Part shown: piece after piece, positions 12,062 to 24,098 of the stretch | Position numbering within the stretch: the stretch's first letter is position 1 | How the letters are laid out: each line of letters begins with the position of its first letter | Assembly: GCA_905250115.1 (NCBI GenBank) | Contig: CAJNOI010000052.1 | Coordinates: forward strand, 459,551 to 523,550 | Reading direction: 5' to 3' | Length of the DNA stretch: 64,000 nucleotides | From: Adineta steineri | Lineage: Eukaryota > Rotifera > Eurotatoria > Adinetida > Adinetidae | Notes under the pieces: generated by a model | Seen by the model: only the letters and a program-made list of their open reading frames with translations | What the model was told of the DNA's origin: nothing | Databases searched by the model: none | Translations under genes and position numbers: made by a program

Positions 12062-13978
12062 TTAATGGACTCCTTCTTGACTATCATCAGCATCTAAACC
12101 ACGTGTGACTTTAGTAAAATCAAATGGTTCACCCATATAACGACGGTAAACATCAAGAATATCAAGACATGTTGATTCAAAATGTGTTGTTGCATCATAT
12201 GAACTTGAAATGAAGAGCTAGAAAAATAAATAAAATCAATTAATATCGTAAAGAAAATAAATTTTTTTGTCTTACTCTGCTTTTTGTTCCATCTTCAATT
12301 GGTTCATATAAATCTTCAACACTAACAAATTTTTGATAGATAGGTTCAAGAAGTGCAAGACCAGGTCTGATTTCATTTTCTGGATTATTTGTTTCAACTG
12401 TTGTACTAACTAATGCAACATACCAATCTTTTGGTGTAACCATATTTGTTTGACCCATACAACAAACATAAATATCTAATTAAGAAAATATTTTTCCTTT
12501 ATTTTCATACGAAAGAAAGAATAATAATCTTTACCATTATGACGTTGAACTTGTTTTTGTGGAATAATTATTTGAACTGAACCTGGCGGTGAGTTCGATC
12601 CAACATTAACAGGATGTCGTAAAAGACAAATAGCACGAATAACTTTACCAACTTTTTTAACTTTGTCTGAAGCATAAGATGGATCACATATAACAGCTTT
12701 ACAACGAGCAGTTTGATCGCCTGATCGTACACCAACAACAACACCATTTTCATAAACAATTTCATCAACTGGTTTATCAAGCATATATGTTCCACCATAA
12801 ATAGCACTTAATCTAAATATACAATGGATATTTATTTTTTCCGAAGAATTTTTATTCAAAAAAAGGCTCAAGGTACTTCAATGATTCATTTTACTATTAT
12901 CTTTTCTAATCGGTAGATAAAGATATTTACTTATCATCAATCTAGAGTGTATTTTGTCATTTAAGATATCTTTTTAACATACCGTGCGAAACCTTGTGGT
13001 AATTCACCAAGGCCATAGAGTGGATAAAGATAAGGTGATTTACCATAACGTGCTAATGATTCACTGTAAAGTTTAATTCGTTTGATTGATTCCAGACAAG
13101 GTTTTGTTAAATAACTAAATGAAAAATTTTAATGATGAAATTTTTGTTTAAAATATTTATAACTTACTCATCGTCACTATGAAGTGCCAAAGCATGACCA
13201 GTAAAATCAATTGTTTCTTGATCAAGACCAAATTTTTTAAATGCATCAATCATACGTGTATTTGGTGGAACTTCCTTATATGTTTTAGGATCTTTTTCAT
13301 CATATTCATTGACCCAAACAAGTAAATTACGAAAACGTCGTTTTTCAAAAAGACCCATTAATGCTAAAGAAAAATGAGATATTCTTAAACAATAAAATTA
13401 TAATTTTTCGTTTTCTTACATGATGCAAGTGCTTCTCGTTCATCAGCTGGTACTTTATGAATTTTTTGACCTTTGTATACATAACTTCCTTCAATACATT
13501 TAAATTCAAGATATCGAGTTACACCCGTATGAATTAATAATTTAACAAGAAGACCTTTAAAATACGAAATATATTTATTTATGTTGTTCTTTTCAATTAT
13601 ATTTTATTTACCATTTGCCATAAGAAATTTTGGAATTAAATCAACATTCCAATCACGACCACGTCCTGTATCAGATGGTGGTGGTGGTAAATTAAATTTT
13701 GAATAAAGCTAAAAAATAAAATCTTATAGAAAAGCCAAAATCATAAGAATAATAAACTATTTACATCTTCTAATGGTGTCATGGAAGCCGATTCACCACC
13801 ATAATATTTGTTTCGATCCATATGTAAAATCTTTTTTCCAGCTACACCAAGTAAACCAGCTAATACACATTCCTATATAATAAAAAATTTGAAAATTTCT
13901 TGGTTTAATGAGATTTTAATTCTTTAACTATACCTTTAAACCAGTACCTAACAAGATAACATCATACTCTTCATCCAT
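12062..13978 (-). CDS. gdi: Rab GDP-dissociation inhibitor
   Basis: Ten exons on the minus strand: 13934-13978, 13765-13872, 13612-13708, 13420-13554, 13168-13363, 12983-13114, 12535-12812, 12276-12475 and 12062-12217 account for nine, with start at 13978; the joined product is 448 aa, close to the usual 447. The N-terminus [21 protein letters not shown] is the Rossmann dinucleotide-type motif of the GDI/CHM family. It is followed by [18 protein letters not shown], the Rab-binding-platform segments [18 protein letters not shown], and [30 protein letters not shown] extracts prenylated GDP-bound Rab proteins from membranes and recycles them through the cytosol. It is intact, with introns of about 50-170 bp. 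It is transcribed divergently from NUP50 across a roughly 480-bp interval. (Nine exons are listed; I count nine, not ten, after joining.). Confidence 0.95.
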
Positions 13979-14455
13979 GATTAAACGTCTTCTTTATGAA
14001 AATAAATATTAAATAGATTTATTGGTCTGAAAAAAAGAAGAAATACTGCGACTAAAGTGACACGCGTACAAAATATAAAGAAAATAATATGACGACGGCG
14101 ATTCTTAGATGATTCAATAAGATGTTTGTTCTACATAACACAGATGTGGAAACAAGTGGCGACGGAGTGCATTATTTTAACACGTCGTATTTTTTAGTAT
14201 TTCGATCATAATGGATGTTTACAGCTGAATTTTGATTGGTAGAATCTATTAAACTAAACGACATCTTTCAGTATCTATTTTAAAACATTATTTTGTATGA
14301 ATTATACGAATCAAATTAATTATTTTCTAAAGATTTTGTTCTTCGGCAAAAATTTGTTTATTCATATTGTCGCTACTATCAATGATACGTAACAATAAGC
14401 TTTTCTTTGCGGTTTTGTCTTTTATTTTCAGATTTGAACTATTCAAATTAATATC
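13979..14455. promoter_or_regulatory. Divergent promoter interval between GDI and NUP50
   Basis: 477 bp separate two start codons pointing away from each other, so both promoters should lie here. TTTTGTCTTTTATTTTCAG just before the NUP50 leader (ending about 14431) looks like a splice or trans-splice acceptor. No clear TATA box was recognised. Confidence 0.5.
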
Positions 14456-17086
14456 ATGAGCAAACGAAAGGTAAAAAGTTTTTGTTTATGTTTCGAAATA
14501 CTTGTATCTTTCATATTTTTTTCTTTTAAAGAAAAACGATCCTACTCCAGATGAAGCAGAAGAAGAAGAAAATGACAATAATTTACGAGATAAACATCAT
14601 AAACAAGCACCACCACAGGTTTACAATAGAAAAATTCGTATTTATTCATTTTCTAAATATTATCTTTTCTAGAAAGTTTATGATTTTCATAAAAAAACAA
14701 TTGAAGTTTATCCTGAACGTTTACGTGAATTAAATCGACAATTTGTTGCATCAGTATCGTCACAAATATCCGATGAACCATATAGTGTTCTTGTTGGAAA
14801 TTGTCTTGATTATGTTCGTCAATATTTTAATTATGAAGATGATTTATTACAATATTCACCATGGCTTGCAACTAGACTTAAACAATCTCGTTCAGGTTTA
14901 TATTAAAATTAAATATTTATATTTAAAGTTCTGTTTAATTTTTACTAGATATAGTTAAATGTTTACAAGAAACAATTGATGTTTATGAAGCACTTGCACG
15001 TCATGATTTTGATCATTTAATTGACAAAAATACTTCTGATGTATCACCAGATGAACCAATAAGGAATAGAAATGATATTTCTGAACAATTAACAATACCT
15101 TCATATCAATTTCGTCCATCATCAACTACTTCGACTGCTTCAGTATCAAATTTTATGAAACCATTAACAACTACAGCTGCTAGTGATTCGATTGGTTTTA
15201 ATTCAACAAAATCAACAACAACTACGGCTGCTAGCGATTCAACACCAACAACTGGTTTTAGTCTTGGAAAATCAACAGCAGCTAGTGATACAACACCATC
15301 AAGTAGTTTTAGTTTTGGAAAATCAACTGCAACTAATGATTCAACACCATCGACTGGTTTTAGTCTTGGAAAATCAACATCAAATAATGATTTAACACCA
15401 TCAGCTGGTTTCAGTCTTGCAAAATCAACATCAAGTAATGATACAACACCAGTAACTGGCTTTAGTTTTGGAAAATCAGCATCAAATAATGATTCAACAT
15501 CATCAACTGGTTTTAGCCTTGGAAAATCGTTAGCAAATAATGATTCAACACCATCGACTGGTTTCAATCTTGCAAAATCAACATCAAATAATGATTCAAC
15601 ACCAACGCCAAGTTTTAGTTTTGGAAAATCAACAGCAAATAATGATGCCACACCAACAAGTGGTTTTAGTTTTGGAAAATCAGCAGCAGCTAGTGATACA
15701 ACACCATCAGCTAGTTTTAGTTTTGGAAAATCAGCAGCAGCTAATGATTCAACACCACTGACAGGTTTTAGTTTTGGAAAATCAACAACACCGAGCGATT
15801 CCACACCATCAGCTGGTTTTACTTTTAAAATGCCTACAACATCAGCATCACCAGATAAATCAGCAAATACATCACCATTCGCTTTTTCTATACCAAATAC
15901 AGGCTTTGGAACAGTAAAATACATATTTTTCTTTTAGCATTATTTATTCGTAACATTATCTTTTCAGTCAACATTCAGTTCTCCTACTTCTATTAATCCA
16001 ACAAATACGGATAAATCATCAACTGGTTTAGGATCATCAATAAGTTTTACTCCACCACCTAAATTTTCATTTACACCAACAGCATCAGCTACTACTGAAC
16101 AACAAGGAACAACAGAAGATAATGAAGATGGTAAACGAGAAAATCAAACATATTAGATTAATATTAAAACTTGTTTTATTATAGAATCAGCTGAACCACC
16201 AGAACCAGAAAAAGTTGAACATGAAGCAGGCGCTAAATTAACATATAGGTAATTATTATCAGTAGAGGATACGAAAAAAACGAGTTAATTGAATATGAGA
16301 AAGTATTTATTAGAAATGTTTGATTTTTTTCAAAAAAATGAGTTTCACATTTAATTGATGTATCAAATAATCGAATCGTATTCATTTAATCTCTATGAGT
16401 AATTACAATAAAGGAAAAGTTTCATCACTTGAGAATATATAGCATTAAATAGGATTATCGATCATCTAGATAAACAATTCGAGTTTTTCAAAATTATACA
16501 AATTCATTGATTATTAGCTTTTTTACTGTAGAATAAATTCCTACGATTTATCTACGCAGAAAGAACAGAATATAACGACGAAAAAGAAACTGATGCAATA
16601 GAATGACTCATCAGTCGACAACGTTTCTTTCATCTTAAACAAACATTTTGTAGATTCATGAAAATAATTAGAATTAGTTCGATTTCTCAATTATGTTAAA
16701 GACTAATTTTTTCTTCAGATGTCGAATGGCAGTAACAGCAAAAGATGTTAAATTAATAAAACGTGGACCTGTGCAAGTTGTACTCAAAGAAAGTAATGAT
16801 AAAAATCAATTAATTGTACGATCTGATGATTCTCTCGGTAAAAAAAAGATTCATAATTTTATAATATTATATATTGATAATTATAGGCCGATTATTTTTG
16901 AATATTATATGGTCGAAAATTATTGAAATTAAAAAAAATTCAACTAAAGATATTACATTTGGTTGCAAACTTAATCCGGGTATGCCCGAAATTAAAGAAG
17001 GAGATGTTGCTGTTATATTATTTCGATTTGATAATGAAACTGATCGTAATGATGCATATGAAAAACTCAATAAAGAACGAACATAA
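14456..17086 (+). CDS. nup50: Nuclear pore protein NUP50-like (FG-type repeats + Ran-binding domain)
   Basis: Eight exons: 14456-14470, 14532-14618, 14673-14895, 14949-15913, 15968-16130, 16185-16248, 16719-16837 and 16887-17086, giving 611 aa. The basic N-terminus (MSKRKKNDP) resembles the importin-binding N-terminus of NUP50. A helical region (residues about 35-150) follows. Then come about eleven copies of a 22-24-residue repeat of the form DSTP..GFSFGKS, giving FG/GLGK-type nucleoporin motifs. The C-terminus, from YRCRMAVTAKDVKLIKRGPV to YEKLNKERT, fits a RanBP1-type Ran-binding domain. NUP50 sits at the nuclear basket and helps disassemble importin-cargo complexes. The repeat tract is longer and more regular than in vertebrate NUP50, and the intron before the Ran-binding domain (16249-16718) is long for this locus. 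It is first in a same-strand run with GEMIN2, AUH and SLC25A19. Confidence 0.8.
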
Positions 17087-17333
17087 TTTGTCTTTTTTTA
17101 ATTATCAAAATTAATAAAACATTAATCTATTCAAAAAAGAATTGCGAAATTCTTTTCAAAATATATAATCTTTAGGTTCATCTCTTTTTGTTACCAACGT
17201 TCAGATCATTGTATCCTTTTCTCTTCATTTTTTTTTCTCTGTCCAATGATGTATAACATATTTCAAGAAAAAACAATATTCATAAATAATCATTGTTCTT
17301 TTCTTACTCTTTCCTTCTTTTTTTTTGTTAAAG

Positions 17334-19131
17334 ATGTATGAAAGTAATGATTCATCGGATGATAATGATGAAAGTTTATCTAAACAAGTTTTACCGACAG
17401 CTGATGATGCTAACGGTCCAATTGATTTGAACAAAATGCCAACAACTGGAGAAGAATATTTAAGACAGGTTCGGTACGATGAGATTCGTTTTCTTTTTCT
17501 AATCAATTGTATGATAAATATTCTTAACATATTTATTAACAATAGAATAATAAAAAGTATAATGAAACAATTATGTAGAAAAGTTTATCTAGAAGAATAA
17601 AACGAATGGCAGTAGATTTTACATTACTATCCCATAATAATACTTAGTTTTATGAAACTCTCAGTAATCTTGATTCAGTTTTTGTACACATCAATTAGGG
17701 ATGTGCAGTGTCAGGAAAAGTACTGAAAAACGGACACTGAATACATCTGTTTGGTGCTCACCGTGCCACCGAAAGATCGCTGTTAGTGTTTACGGAGCAC
17801 TGAAGGTATCGGTGTCAGTGATCACTGTGCCACCGGACATTAGTGTCAGAGTCACTGCTAAAATATTTTTATGCTAAATCTTAGTATTTGTATCGATATC
17901 TTCAGTGTTCACCGAAAACTAACACGGTGATCACTGATACTGACACTTTCGGTACTCCGTGATCACTAACACTGATACTTTCAGTTCTCCATAAACACTA
18001 ACAACGATCTTTCGGTGGCGCGGTGACCACTGATGCTTTCAGTGTCAGTGAACATCGTTGTCAGTGGAAGTTGGTACTCAGTAACCGGACAATGCACATC
18101 CCTACATATTAATGCATCAGATATATGATAAAAGCTACTAGAACAACATATAATGAATTTATGTTAAAACTTTATACGAATACATTTGCACCCTCACGAT
18201 TATTTATTTAGTTTTCAGGCTTCTCAATTACCTGATTTTCAAACTGCTACGCAAAGAAAGAAGCGCAATACAACATCATCTAATTCTAAAAATCATGCTT
18301 GGCATAAACTATTTCCAGTATGATTTAATTTTAATAGAACAAAAATTTCATATTTAAATATTTAGTCGACGACTGCTAATACTACTACCTCAGATATACC
18401 AATAAAACATATTGTTTCAATTGACTGGCAAAATGAACAATCCAAATTATTTTCCAATGTTCGTAACGATTTTTTTCAAATGCGTGATCGATTACGCCTA
18501 ACAAATAAAAAATATAAAAATGCTAAACTAAAAAGTGCTAATAATTATTGGAAATTTTGTTTTGGAGATGATATTCCTTTTCAATCGCCATTACCATCTT
18601 TAGAAATAGATGATCAACAACAAACACAAAATTCACTTCCAACAATGACAAAAATGATAACTTTAACTCAGGTTTAAACTTTTCAAAAAATTAATTTTCT
18701 CATTTTTTATCGTAAATCTTTTTAGCCTCAACTTCATGACTTATTACAACATGAAATTGATTGGTTAAAACAATGTGGATGTTCTATTCATCTAGTATAA
18801 TATTATTTATTTGATTTTGAAATAATTAATATTATTATTCTATATTTAAGGCTTTGTATACATTTGCTACATTAGTAGCTATTGAAAAACCTATCAATGA
18901 AGATGTAATGTACACAATACGACAGACTTGTTTGGCATGGAAACAAACACGAATGAGATTAATAGTATGACAAAATATTTAACAATAATTCATTATTTTT
19001 ATTTTGTTTTGTAGAATCTAAGTGGCAATGAACAACGTGGTGATGATTCACTGATAAAATCATGTGATGTATTTGTATGTATTATTGGTCGTTATTTTGG
19101 TCAATTTGATTTAGCTGATACAAGTGATTGA
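17334..19131 (+). CDS. gemin2: Gemin2 (SMN complex subunit)
   Basis: Six exons: 17334-17468, 18219-18317, 18366-18671, 18726-18794, 18851-18964 and 19015-19131, giving 279 aa; human GEMIN2 is 280. Signature segments are MPTTGEEYLRQASQLPDF (compare PRTPQEYLRRVQ..AAQCPDV), the NYWKFCFG block, and the C-terminal helices TFATLVAIEKPINED and CDVFVCIIGRYFGQFDLAD. Gemin2 binds SMN and clamps the Sm pentamer during snRNP assembly. I start at 17334 because a pyrimidine tract ending in AAAG directly precedes this ATG; an in-frame ATG at 17325 would add only three residues but lies within the presumed acceptor. The first intron (750 bp) contains a complete foldback element (17696-18104). Confidence 0.9.
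17696..18104. mobile_element. Foldback hAT-like MITE in GEMIN2 intron 1
   Basis: A 409-bp element with inverted termini TAGGGATGTGCAGTG and TGCACATCCCTA. The interior is an imperfect palindrome made of CACTGA/TCAGTG-type units with ACTGACACT variants. The flanking 8-mers (ACATCAAT and CATATTAA) do not match clearly, so any target duplication has decayed. It is related in ends and internal style to 52635-53036. Confidence 0.65.
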
Positions 19132-19204
19132 AATACACTTTAAAAAAAATGAAACTTTCTATTATTTAATATAATTCTTATTTTTGTCATTTTTTGTATA
19201 AAAT

Positions 19205-19223
19205 TGTTTTTTGTTTATTCTAG
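19205..19223 (+). other. Splice acceptor directly abutting the AUH start codon
   Basis: A T-rich tract ending in TATTCTAG is followed immediately by the AUH ATG, only 92 bp after the GEMIN2 stop. With no room for an upstream promoter and 5' exon, this looks like a trans-splice acceptor within a polycistronic unit. That is inference from position and sequence. Confidence 0.5.
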
Positions 19224-20833
19224 ATGAAATCGTTAAAATATTGTTTTCATCCATCGATAATATCTCGAATACCATCGTGTATTCTATCTGCTAATCGTCG
19301 ATATTTAGCTACGGATCAAAATGCTAGCACAAAAACAGAAGCGAATAATACAACTGAAGCACAAGCTGAAATAGGTCCATCAGCACCTGAACTTCAAGTT
19401 AATAATCTCACTGGTGATTATCAACGTAAATACAGATTCGTTTGTGCTTTATTTAAATATAATTCTGTTTTTTTCTCAATAGATGTTTTTGAAATTGCTC
19501 TCAATCGAGCTGAAAGACGTAATGCACTTGGTAAACAATTACTCTCACAGGTAGGTCAACATAAAAGAAGAAGAATTTGCTAATTTTGTTTTTCATTTAG
19601 TTGGATGCTACATTAGATAGTATTAAAGATAATAATGCAATTCGATGTGTACTTTTTCGTAGTATGGTTCCAAATGTATTTTGTGCTGGTAAAACTTTTC
19701 CTTTTTCGTATTTCAAGAGAAAAATTAATAGAATTTGTTTTAAATTAGGTGCTGATTTGAAAGAACGTCTTACTATGCCGCAAGAAGAAGTAGGACCATT
19801 CGTATCGAAGATTAAAGAAATCTTTTCGAAAATTTTCGGTTTATCTGTACCAACAATTGTAGCACTTGATGGTAAGTAACAAATAACGAAGTTATCATTT
19901 TAACAGAAAATTTGTTTTGAGAAAAAGTTATAGTACGAACACTATTCGACTAATTTTAGTAACGAAATTATTGAGAAGAAAAGTTTCACTGAACATTTCT
20001 TGTCAACTAATGCCAAGAGAATCAGAAGTTATTCTTATTCTCTTCCACGCTATTTGTTAGATCGCAATCAGCTTAATTTCTTATAGAGTTATGACAGAAA
20101 TACTTAAAAATGAGAGTTCATGGGAATACAGATAACCGTTATTCCAAATCTTACATATTTATCTGTGTTTTAAATAAGGTTTGGCACTTGGTGGTGGACT
20201 TGAATTAGCTTTGGCTTGTGATATTCGTATTGCGGGTAAGATTTACATTTTTTATCGATATTTAATCGATTTGAATTTTTTTTTATAGCTCATACAGCTA
20301 AACTTGGTCTAACAGAAACAAAACTTGGTATTATTCCTGGTGCAGGTGGTACACAACGTTTACCTCGATTAATTGGTGTAGCAAAAGCTAAAGAACTTAT
20401 TTATACTGGTTAGATTCCCTAGATAAAAAATCTTTCATTCACAAAAAAAAAATTCATTATTTCTTCTAGGACGAATTTTGGATGGACAACAAGCCTATGA
20501 ATTTCGTTTAGTTAATGAAGTTGTTAAACAAAATGCACAATCTGATGCAGCTTATCAACGTTCACTTGAAATCGCTCGAGAAATTGCTCAACAGGTTTCT
20601 ATAAAATTATATACATAATTATGATATCCATAGTATTTTTCGTTTTATTAAAATAGGGACCATTAGCTGTACGAATGGCAAAACAAGCGATTAATAAAGG
20701 AAGTGAAGTTGATCTTCAAACAGGTCTTGATGTTGAAGAAGGTTGTTATGATACTGTATTAACATCAGAAGATCGTATTGAAGGTTTAAAAGCTTTTCAA
20801 GAAAAGCGAAAACCTATTTATAAAGGCGTTTAA
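19224..20833 (+). CDS. auh: Mitochondrial methylglutaconyl-CoA hydratase (AUH type)
   Basis: Eight exons: 19224-19425, 19483-19550, 19601-19688, 19749-19871, 20179-20235, 20289-20408, 20470-20594 and 20657-20833, giving 319 aa. The first roughly 45 residues are basic and Ser-rich (RRYLAT), as in a mitochondrial targeting peptide. The crotonase fold follows: oxyanion-hole segments FCAGADLKER and [16 protein letters not shown], then [21 protein letters not shown] with the catalytic Glu positions, then [15 protein letters not shown] and the C-terminal KRKPIYKGV. These match AUH rather than short-chain enoyl-CoA hydratase. AUH hydrates 3-methylglutaconyl-CoA to HMG-CoA in leucine breakdown and also binds AU-rich RNA in mammals. 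The gene is intact; one intron (19872-20178) is longer than the rest. Confidence 0.93.
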
Positions 20834-20984
20834 CTTGAATTATATTTTGAATTATTCTGTTTTGTATTTTTATTTTATTTTTTTGTTCATTAAACCCATA
20901 TAGAGAAAAAATACAAAAAGGAAAAAAAAACATCATGTTTAAAATCTTTTATCATATGTATCTTAATTTATGTAGATATATATT

Positions 20985-22195
20985 ATGGTGGGATATGATC
21001 CGGATAAAAAAAATTTAACAAGTAGTCAAATTTTAATTGCTAGTACAGGCTCGGGTTTTGTTGCACGTTTTCTTTTACAACCAATTGATGTGATTAAAAT
21101 TCGTTTGCAAGTGAGATTGAAATTTTTTCTATAAGAAATCAATAATCTCTGTATGTATATATAGTTACAAATTGAACCAATACGCCGTCAGACAGGTTCA
21201 AAATATCATAGTCTATTGCAAAGTATTCGATTAATTCATCATGAAGAAGGTATACGAGCTTTTTGGAAAGGTCATGTTGCTGCACAATTTTTATCGATTT
21301 CATTTACTGCTGCTCAAGTAAGTTTAGAACATAAATGAAATTATTTGTATGAATTATCATAGATGTATTCATTTGAAAAAGTAACACAACAAATGGGAGA
21401 AATTTTTCCTAGCACAACAACATCGCCCACAGCTAAAGTAATAACACATTTTATAGCTGGATCAATTGCTGCATCTGTAGGTGTACTTAGCTGTCAACCA
21501 GCCGATGTTTTACGAACACGATTTGTTGGACAAGGTGAACCAAAGGTTTGTAAAATTTATAGACTATAATTCGTTCCCTTCCCATGAACATTTGTTTTGT
21601 ATCTAGATTTATAAATCTTACATGCAAGCAATAAATCTTGTTTGGACCCACGAAGGTATTCGTGGATTTTATCGTGGATCAATTCCAGCGATTATTCTTT
21701 ATGCACCTGTTTCTGCACTTACATTTGGATTTTATGAATTTTTTAATCGAACATGGGATCGTTTACCACTTGAACATTTTCGTAAATTTATTTTTATCAT
21801 TTATATCTTATCTTCGTTTTTGAATATATACATAGATTCTGTAAAGCACGCATTTAATGGTGGTTTAGCCGGTTTATTAGCTAGACTAATTGTTTATCCA
21901 TTTGATTTAACAAAAAAACGACTTGAAGTTGTCAACTTTGAAGAAGCTCGTTCGAAATTTGGACAAGTACTTTCGTTTTAAAATTAGACTTTATTTCCTA
22001 AATTATATTTTATTTTAGACACGAATCTATTCTGGTATGATGAATTGTTTTTCTGAAATATTTCGACATGAAGGTTTTACTGGTCTTTACAAAGGCATAG
22101 CACCAAGTATGATTAAAGCTTATATATCCACTGCTATTACTTTGAGTATTTACGACTCTCTATGCAATACTCTTCGAAAAACATCTTCTGATTAA
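20985..22195 (+). CDS. slc25a19: Mitochondrial thiamine pyrophosphate carrier
   Basis: Six exons: 20985-21110, 21165-21317, 21363-21545, 21607-21781, 21836-21966 and 22019-22195, giving 314 aa. It has three mitochondrial-carrier repeats with signatures QPIDVIKIRLQ, QPADVLRTRF and YPFDLTKKRL. The start MVGYDP and the phrases FWKGHV-like (ALWKGHVAAQ), RTRFVGQGEPK and KKRLEVVNFEEARSKFGQ are those of SLC25A19/Tpc1 specifically. It exchanges thiamine pyrophosphate for nucleotides across the inner membrane, supplying the matrix dehydrogenases. The start lies 151 bp after the AUH stop, and an acceptor-like TTTATGTAG sits just upstream. The sequence just after the stop is duplicated at about 34.7 kb. 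Confidence 0.92.
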
Positions 22196-22199
22196 TTAA

Positions 22200-22360
22200 T
22201 CTCATTTATTTTTTCACAAATTTTTTATAAAATATGTGTCATTGTTAAATAAAATAACAAATAAAAATATACATACATAAAATAACTTTTCTATTTAACC
22301 GTTTGAATAGTTAATCTAATCATTTTAATATTAAACATAAAAATGATTACTAAACTACCA
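22200..22360 (+). repeat. Duplicated SLC25A19 3' tail, copy 1
   Basis: From just after the carrier stop, about 160 bp closely match 34694-34866 in the same orientation, including the run around TATGTGTCATTGTTAAATA. It starts in the 3' UTR and shows no coding signal. Confidence 0.7.
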
Positions 22361-22632
22361 AATCAGCTTATACACATAATCTGTCACTTCAATGCTAAAA
22401 GTTCGAAGTTGACATCTTAAAAAATTACGGTTGGCGAGTTGTAAAATATACTCAAAAGTATATGAAAACATATTTTGTGCCATCAATCAACGCTTCATAT
22501 CGGCTGTGGGTGGGTATAGATTAGAAATGATTAGACCAAGTCACACCCACCCGCCCTAAAAAAGTTTGGAGAGTGTTTTCGACAGCACTAAAATATATTC
22601 TAATAAATTCATTACAAACTGCAGCATTAAAT

Positions 22633-23099
22633 CTTCCATCAGAATGATTTTTTCGAGGAACATACTATGAAATATTAACAATATTGAATGCCTTCATTAC
22701 AATATCTACTATGGATGTTGATAACATGGTTAATCAATGTGTTTATCAGTTGATTGATTGTGATATGATTCCTCGAATACTGAATACAATGATATCATTA
22801 ACTCAGTCAATATCAGAAAAAAACATAAACACACTTTTTAATCAAATGAAAACTCATTTTACAAAATTCCAAACGTCAACAAAAAAATATATATATTAGC
22901 ATATTATTTTACAAATGATAGGTTTTTTCTTATTATTAATTATTATAATATCATCATTTATTTTAGCAATTGTTGATTTTAAAAACAAAATTTTGCCAAA
23001 ACCAAAACTAGCTTTCGATATTTACATCTTGATTTATATTCGTTTAGGCTTATTAATCATTCTTTGTATTCCTTTAAGTTTTATTGCAGTTCGATTATA
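22633..23099 (+). pseudogene. Possible decayed small membrane-protein gene
   Basis: One reading frame runs from about 22648 to 23099 with a single in-frame stop at 22897-22899. The part before the stop is helical and polar (MDVDNMVNQCVYQLIDCDM); the part after has two hydrophobic segments (FFLLLIIIISSFILAI and YIRLGLLIILCIPLSFIA). I do not recognise a family. It could be a broken gene or just a chance frame in AT-rich DNA. Confidence 0.25.
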
Positions 23100-23514
23100 A
23101 TTAATTTTTATACAAAATACAAAAGTATTTCCATTAAATGAATAAAGATTTGATATCAAATATTGAAATAGTAAAGAAATGAATCTTATCCTGACTCATT
23201 TCTTTTCGCTTTTACAGTTAGAAAAAGTCATTGTTTCGAAATTTTGACAGTTATATACAATGTTGTTTATTACCTAATAAGAATGATTCACTGTCGTTCT
23301 TTCGTTTTATCGACGCTTGTATGTGAGTCAATATGGTGCGATAGTAATTTTTTATTTTCGGCGACTATACGTCTAGTAATGATACGAAAAGATATGCAGT
23401 CTGACAAACTTGCATAAACAATGGTGATACGATTTTCTAGAGATAGTTAATTTATGTAATTAACATCGCCAACCAGTTATGGCATCATTACTGTCGTACT
23501 ATTAGAGAATGAAT

Positions 23515-23803
23515 CTTGAGGGTGTGCGTATGGGTGGATGCCGCTTCCCAGGCAGACAACGGACAAAAAATACGGCGTTTCTGAGAGTAAAAATGTGTGC
23601 TTTTACACGACGAAAACAACTTTTTTTGAAAGCAAAATGATGGAGACATTCTTTATTATCAGTAACTCGATTTATTAAACAAAAAAACAATTTTTCTTCA
23701 GTCGTAAAAAGCGCACATTTTTACGCGTAGAAATGCCGTATTTTTCGTTCGTTGTCTGCCCGGGTTATTATTATTTACTCACATTCAAGCACACACCCCC
23801 AAG
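23515..23803. repeat. GTGGG foldback, subtype B, split by a MITE
   Basis: Outer arms are AATCTTGAGGGTGTG at the left and CACACCCCCAAGATT at the right. Between them lie GGGTGGATGCCGCTT and, after the insertion, TTATTATTATTTACTC. An unsplit relative in the opposite orientation is at 30534-30590. Confidence 0.6.
23547..23764. mobile_element. CCC/GGG-ended MITE with about 60-bp inverted repeats
   Basis: About 218 bp. The left arm begins CCCAGGCAGACAACGGAC, and the right arm in reverse complement begins CCCGGGCAGACAACGAAC. Similarity continues for about 60 bp (AAAAATACGGC, TTTCT, GTAAAAATGTG). The interior is non-coding. The element interrupts a GTGGG foldback. CCC...GGG ends recall piggyBac elements, but the flanks are CTT and TTA rather than a clean TTAA. 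Confidence 0.7.
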
Positions 23804-23920
23804 ATTATAAATTTTATGGGAAAAAAACCAGGATTATATACAAATGGTAAAGAACGACGAAAACAAATGACGTTGATGAGTAAATAAAGATTGTAGCTTT
23901 TCTCTTCTGGTGTCGTGTTG

Positions 23921-24093
23921 CTTGAGGGTGTGAATGTGGGTGTGGTTGTGGGTGTGGATATGGGTGTGGATGTGGATGTGGGTGTCGATGTGGGTGTGGG
24001 TGATGATGGATCTGGGTGTGAGGTGGGTGATGCTTTGCTCTACCATCTACACCCACACTCATCCCCATACTCATACCCACACCCACCCTCAAG
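23921..24093. repeat. GTGGG foldback, subtype A, long copy
   Basis: The left half is G/T-rich (CTTGAGGGTGTG, then repeated GTGGGTGTG and GTGGATGTG units) and the right half is its C/A-rich complement ending CACCCTCAAG. The central core is GTGATGCTTTGCTCTACCA (24027-24045), shared with 28038-28061 in reverse. The units resemble degenerate TGTGGG repeats. Confidence 0.7.
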
Positions 24094-24098
24094 ATGCG

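Noticed and set aside
15106..15924. Long minus-strand reading frame (272 aa) with repeated GVESLxAxDFPKLKP units
   Set aside because: It is the mirror of the NUP50 repeat array. The plus strand has intron-exon continuity and NUP50 domains on both sides; the reverse frame owes its openness to codon bias in the repeats.
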